From JBBQBQ01 sp038317685 (GTDB lineage Bacteria; Desulfobacterota; Desulfuromonadia; Desulfuromonadales; DDH964): a stretch of DNA of 8,850 nt. Below, in pieces: positions 6,442-8,850 of the stretch. Positions within the stretch are counted from its first letter, which is position 1, and every line of letters starts with the position of its first letter. The position numbers were made by a program, and so were the translations under genes. Under the pieces are notes generated by a model. The model was not told the DNA's origin. It did no database searches and worked only from the letters and a program-made list of their open reading frames with translations. The stretch is taken from NCBI GenBank assembly GCA_038317685.1, contig JBBQBQ010000140.1, positions 1 to 8,850 of the forward strand, in the 5' to 3' direction.

Positions 6442-8349
6442 TCACTCCCCCAGGTAAGTGTACGAAACCAGCGCCTTGTCGAGGAGTTCCAGGAAGTGGC
6501 TGGTCTCCTCGAAAGAGATCTTGCGCAGGGCCACGCTCTTCTCCAGGGTGTCGCGGACGTGCTTGAGAATCTCCGGCCCCTTGTACTGGACGTACTTGAG
6601 GCTCTCCCAGGTGGCGTCGCCGTTGATCACCGTGTCGATCTTGTAGTTGGTCTTCTTGCTGAAGGTGACGTGTACCGCGTTGGTGTCGCCGAAGAGGTTA
6701 TGCATGTCCCCCAGGATCTCCTGGTAAGCGCCGATCAAAAAGAAGCCGATGTAGTAGTCCTCGTCGGCGCGGATCTTGTGGATCGGCAGAAACTTGGTGC
6801 GGCCGTTTTCGCCGACAAAGCTGGTAATCTCCCCGTCCGAATCGCAGGTGATATCGGCGATGGAGGCCATCACCTCCGGCTTCTGGTTGAGGCGCTGGAT
6901 CGGCACGATCGGGAAGAGCTGGTCGATGGCCCAGGAGTCGGGGACCGACTGGAAGAGGGAGAAATTGGCGAAGTAGGTCTGGCGCATGGAGAGCTGGAAG
7001 TTCTGCAGCTCCTCGGGGATCGGGCTGATGCGCTCGACGATGCCGTTGATCTTGATGAAGATCTTGTTGCAGAGCCACTCGGCGAGGGCTCGATCATGAA
7101 GGTTGAGGTAGCCGAGGTTGAAGAGGCTGACCGCCTCCTGGATCAACTGGATGGTGTCGTGATAATCCTCGCGCAGCGAGTGGCGGTCGAGGCTCTGGTA
7201 GATATCGACGAGTTTCTTGACCGTCGGCGAGAGCTTCTCCGCTTCCTCCAGGTAGGCCTCGAAATCCGGCATGACGTTCTGGGTGTTGGTATTGAGGATG
7301 TTGGTGATCAGGACCGAATAGTGGGCGACGGTCGCCCGCCCCGACTCGGAGATGATGTTCGGGCAGGGGACGCCGGCTTCGTCGCAGATGTTCTTGACCT
7401 GGTAGATGACGTCGTTGGCGTACTCTTCCACCGTGTAGTTGACGCTGGAGAAGTAGCTCGACTTGGAGCCGTCGTAGTCAACGCCGAGGCCGCCGCCGAT
7501 ATCCAGGAATTCCAGACCAACCCCCAGCTTGCGCATCTCGGCATAGATCCGCGTCCCCTCGATGAGGGCATTCTTGATCTTGTCGATCTTGGTAATCTGG
7601 CTGCCGATGTGGAAGTTGAGCAGTTTGACGCAGTCGACCAATTGATGGGTCTTGAGGATCTCCACGGCCGCCAGAAGCTCGGAGATCTTCAGCCCGAACT
7701 TGGCGTCCTCCCCGCCGGAGGTGGCCCACTTGCCGGTCCCCTTGGAGGAGAGCTTGACGCGGATGCCGAGCTTGGGGAGGATGCCGGTCTTCTGCGACAA
7801 AGCGATGATCTTCTCCAACTCGAAGATCTTCTCGACCACGATGGTGATGTCGTAGCCGATGCGGGTGGCGTAGAGGACGGTTTCGATGAACTCGTTGTCC
7901 TTGTAGCCGTTGCAGATGATCGGCAGGCCGTTGCCGGTGGCAAAGGAGATCGCCGCCACCAGCTCCGGTTTGGAACCGACCTCCAGGCCGATGTTGTAGC
8001 GCTTGCCGAAATTGGCGATCGCTTCCACGACCTGGCGCTGCTGGTTGACCTTGATCGGGTAGAAGGTCTGGTAGCGGGCCGGGTAGTCATTCTCTGCGAT
8101 GGCGCTCTTGAAGGCGCGATTGATGGCGCCGATCCGCCCCTGCAGGATGTCCATGAAGCGCAGCAGGATCGGAGGCTTGATCTTGCGCTTGATGAGGTCG
8201 TCGACCAGCGCCCGTAGATCGATGGAGTGCTTGGAATTGGGGGAGGGGTGAACGCAGACGTTCCCCTTCTTGTTGATGGAGAAGAGTTCCGCGCCCCAGT
8301 TATCGATGTTGTAGATCTTGGCGGATTTGTTGATCGACCATCTTTCCAT
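6442..8349 (-). CDS. speA: SpeA, biosynthetic arginine decarboxylase (EC 4.1.1.19)
   Basis: This PLP-dependent fold III enzyme decarboxylates arginine to agmatine, the first step of the agmatine route to putrescine and spermidine. At 635 residues it has the usual SpeA length. The start MERWSINKSAKIYNIDNWG matches the conserved N-terminus of the family. The alanine-racemase-like barrel contains YPIKVNQQ with PLP-binding Lys100, GLEVGSKPEL (121-130), HIGSQ (247-251), the phosphate-binding GGG loop (285-287) and SESGRA with Glu335. The C-terminal beta domain carries ADITCDSDGEI with catalytic Cys502 and GFFLIGAYQEILGDMHNLFGD (535-555). The gene appears intact. Its translation start has only a weak, distant GGAG 12 bases upstream, and the bases immediately before the ATG are A/T-rich and part of an inverted repeat. 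Its protein is richer in lysine than TreY or TreZ, as expected for a conserved core enzyme. It follows nspC on the same strand and ends at a strong terminator. Confidence 0.97.
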   Translation of the reverse strand: MERWSINKSAKIYNIDNWGAELFSINKKGNVCVHPSPNSKHSIDLRALVDDLIKRKIKPPILLRFMDILQGRIGAINRAFKSAIAENDYPARYQTFYPIKVNQQRQVVEAIANFGKRYNIGLEVGSKPELVAAISFATGNGLPIICNGYKDNEFIETVLYATRIGYDITIVVEKIFELEKIIALSQKTGILPKLGIRVKLSSKGTGKWATSGGEDAKFGLKISELLAAVEILKTHQLVDCVKLLNFHIGSQITKIDKIKNALIEGTRIYAEMRKLGVGLEFLDIGGGLGVDYDGSKSSYFSSVNYTVEEYANDVIYQVKNICDEAGVPCPNIISESGRATVAHYSVLITNILNTNTQNVMPDFEAYLEEAEKLSPTVKKLVDIYQSLDRHSLREDYHDTIQLIQEAVSLFNLGYLNLHDRALAEWLCNKIFIKINGIVERISPIPEELQNFQLSMRQTYFANFSLFQSVPDSWAIDQLFPIVPIQRLNQKPEVMASIADITCDSDGEITSFVGENGRTKFLPIHKIRADEDYYIGFFLIGAYQEILGDMHNLFGDTNAVHVTFSKKTNYKIDTVINGDATWESLKYVQYKGPEILKHVRDTLEKSVALRKISFEETSHFLELLDKALVSYTYLGE

Positions 8350-8350
8350 T

Positions 8351-8460
8351 TAATTTATGGTCTCCAGTTGCGAGATGAAATTTACGAAAAACTCGAAAAG
8401 CTCATCCGCAGATGACACAGATACCGCAGATGAAACTATAAACACAAATCCCATAAATTA
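8351..8460 (-). repeat. Perfect 10-bp inverted repeat flanking the speA leader
   Basis: TAATTTATGG (8351-8360) is the exact reverse complement of CCATAAATTA (8451-8460), 90 bases apart. The first copy ends one base before the speA ATG (8349). If both are transcribed they could pair and cover the region where a ribosome would bind. A TATAGT box on the minus strand (8434-8439) is a possible speA -10 element with no good -35; a start there would exclude the distal copy. The repeat is seen directly; any function is inferred. Confidence 0.5.
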
Positions 8461-8508
8461 CATATTGTCTTTGACCAAATCTGCGTGCATCTGCGACATC
8501 TGCGGATG
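8403..8508. repeat. Imperfect inverted repeat made of CGCAGAT units
   Basis: The left arm (8403-8432) and the reverse complement of the right arm (8479-8508) both begin CATCCGCAGATG and then repeat the CAGAT or CGCAGAT word at short intervals, differing by a few substitutions and one indel. The 46-base centre (8433-8478) is strikingly AT-rich for this window. Repeats of the type ATCCGCAGAT...ACGCAGATT occur dispersed in many bacterial genomes, so this is probably a small palindromic or MITE-like repeat inserted between nspC and speA. It contains no gene. Transcribed, it would form a long stem in the nspC-speA message and might act as an attenuator or RNA-processing site. Confidence 0.65.
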
Positions 8509-8521
8509 ACCGGTTTGGTAT

Positions 8522-8850
8522 TTAGGAGAGTCGGCTCCTGAAATCCTCATAGCCGAAGCTGCGCACCACCTTCAGCTCCCCGGTCTGCGGCTCGAAGGTG
8601 CAGATGGCCGGATGCTGGATACCGTTGAAGGTAGTGGTCTTGACCATGGTGTAGTGGGCCATGTCCTCGAAGGCAAGCCGGTCGCCGACCTTCAGGGGTT
8701 CCTCAAAAGACCAGTCGCCGATGACGTCGCCGGCCAGGCAGGACGGACCGGCGAGCCGACAGTCGTGGGCCTTCACCCCGGGCTCAAAGCCGCCGGCGAG
8801 ACCCGGCCGGTAGGGCATCTCCAGGATGTCCGGCATGTGGCAGGTCGCCG
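8522..8850 (-). CDS. nspC: NspC, carboxynorspermidine/carboxyspermidine decarboxylase, C-terminal part (EC 4.1.1.96)
   Basis: Only the last 108 or so codons are in the window; the gene continues beyond 8850. The frame stays open upstream of the internal ATG at 8836, reading ATCHMPDILEMPYRPG, a very characteristic NspC stretch. GPSCLAGDVIGDW (Cys codon at 8738-8740) carries the catalytic cysteine of the fold III decarboxylase C-terminal domain, and AHYTMVKTTTFNGI is the conserved tyrosine/FNG substrate-site motif. The end RSFGYEDFRSRLS is typical. NspC is PLP-dependent and removes CO2 from carboxyspermidine or carboxynorspermidine to give spermidine or norspermidine; the sequence does not tell which. 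Next to speA, spermidine is more likely. The dehydrogenase partner is not visible and may lie upstream. Cytoplasmic. Confidence 0.93.
   Translation of the reverse strand, partial: ATCHMPDILEMPYRPGLAGGFEPGVKAHDCRLAGPSCLAGDVIGDWSFEEPLKVGDRLAFEDMAHYTMVKTTTFNGIQHPAICTFEPQTGELKVVRSFGYEDFRSRLS

Noticed and set aside
5416..8217. Plus-strand open frame of 933 codons antisense to treZ and speA
   Set aside because: It overlaps two unmistakable genes on the other strand and the terminator between them, and its translation shows no recognisable domain. Long antisense frames arise in GC-rich genes because the sense codons TTA, CTA and TCA are rare.
8403..8508. CRISPR array
   Set aside because: The repeated CGCAGAT words are short, irregularly spaced and arranged as an inverted pair rather than as direct repeats with unique spacers of constant length; no cas genes are present.
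1..8850. tRNA, rRNA, insertion sequence, phage or toxin-antitoxin genes
   Set aside because: Reading both strands, I saw no tRNA-like cloverleaf, no transposase or integrase motifs and no small paired genes. The gaps between genes are short and explained by terminators, leaders and repeats.

Overview
The window is GC-rich bacterial DNA carrying two housekeeping themes and no mobile element, phage or defence genes. Gene content and protein style (a SpeA/NspC polyamine pair, a TreZ-TreY pair, a DUF3014 membrane protein) fit a Gram-negative bacterium, most likely a Desulfuromonadales/Geobacter-like member of the Desulfobacterota. That assignment is inferred from protein resemblance only.

Layout. 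Bases 1-191 hold a possible gene tail ending at 42, a candidate promoter and a leader stem-loop. A plus-strand gene (192-1019) encodes a membrane-anchored DUF3014 protein. It converges on the minus-strand treY gene, with a strong GC hairpin (1060-1087) between them. All remaining genes are on the minus strand and read from right to left: the 3' part of nspC (8850-8522), speA (8349-6442), treZ (about 6057-4183) and treY (about 4121-1101).

How they work together. TreY (maltooligosyltrehalose synthase) turns the reducing end of a maltodextrin into a trehalosyl unit, and TreZ hydrolyses that unit off as free trehalose. The pair makes trehalose from glycogen or maltodextrin. SpeA (arginine decarboxylase) makes agmatine, a putrescine precursor. 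NspC (carboxynorspermidine/carboxyspermidine decarboxylase) performs the last step of the carboxyspermidine route to spermidine. The intervening agmatine-to-putrescine and carboxyspermidine dehydrogenase genes are not in the window. A good rho-independent terminator (6352-6383) separates the polyamine genes from the trehalose operon.

The most notable non-coding feature is the AT-richer nspC-speA spacer (8350-8521). It holds a long imperfect inverted repeat built from CGCAGAT-type units, plus a separate perfect 10-bp inverted repeat, one copy of which abuts the speA start codon. A second is a hairpin overlapping the likely treY ribosome-binding region. I found no convincing previously undescribed biological system; the coding genes all belong to known families.
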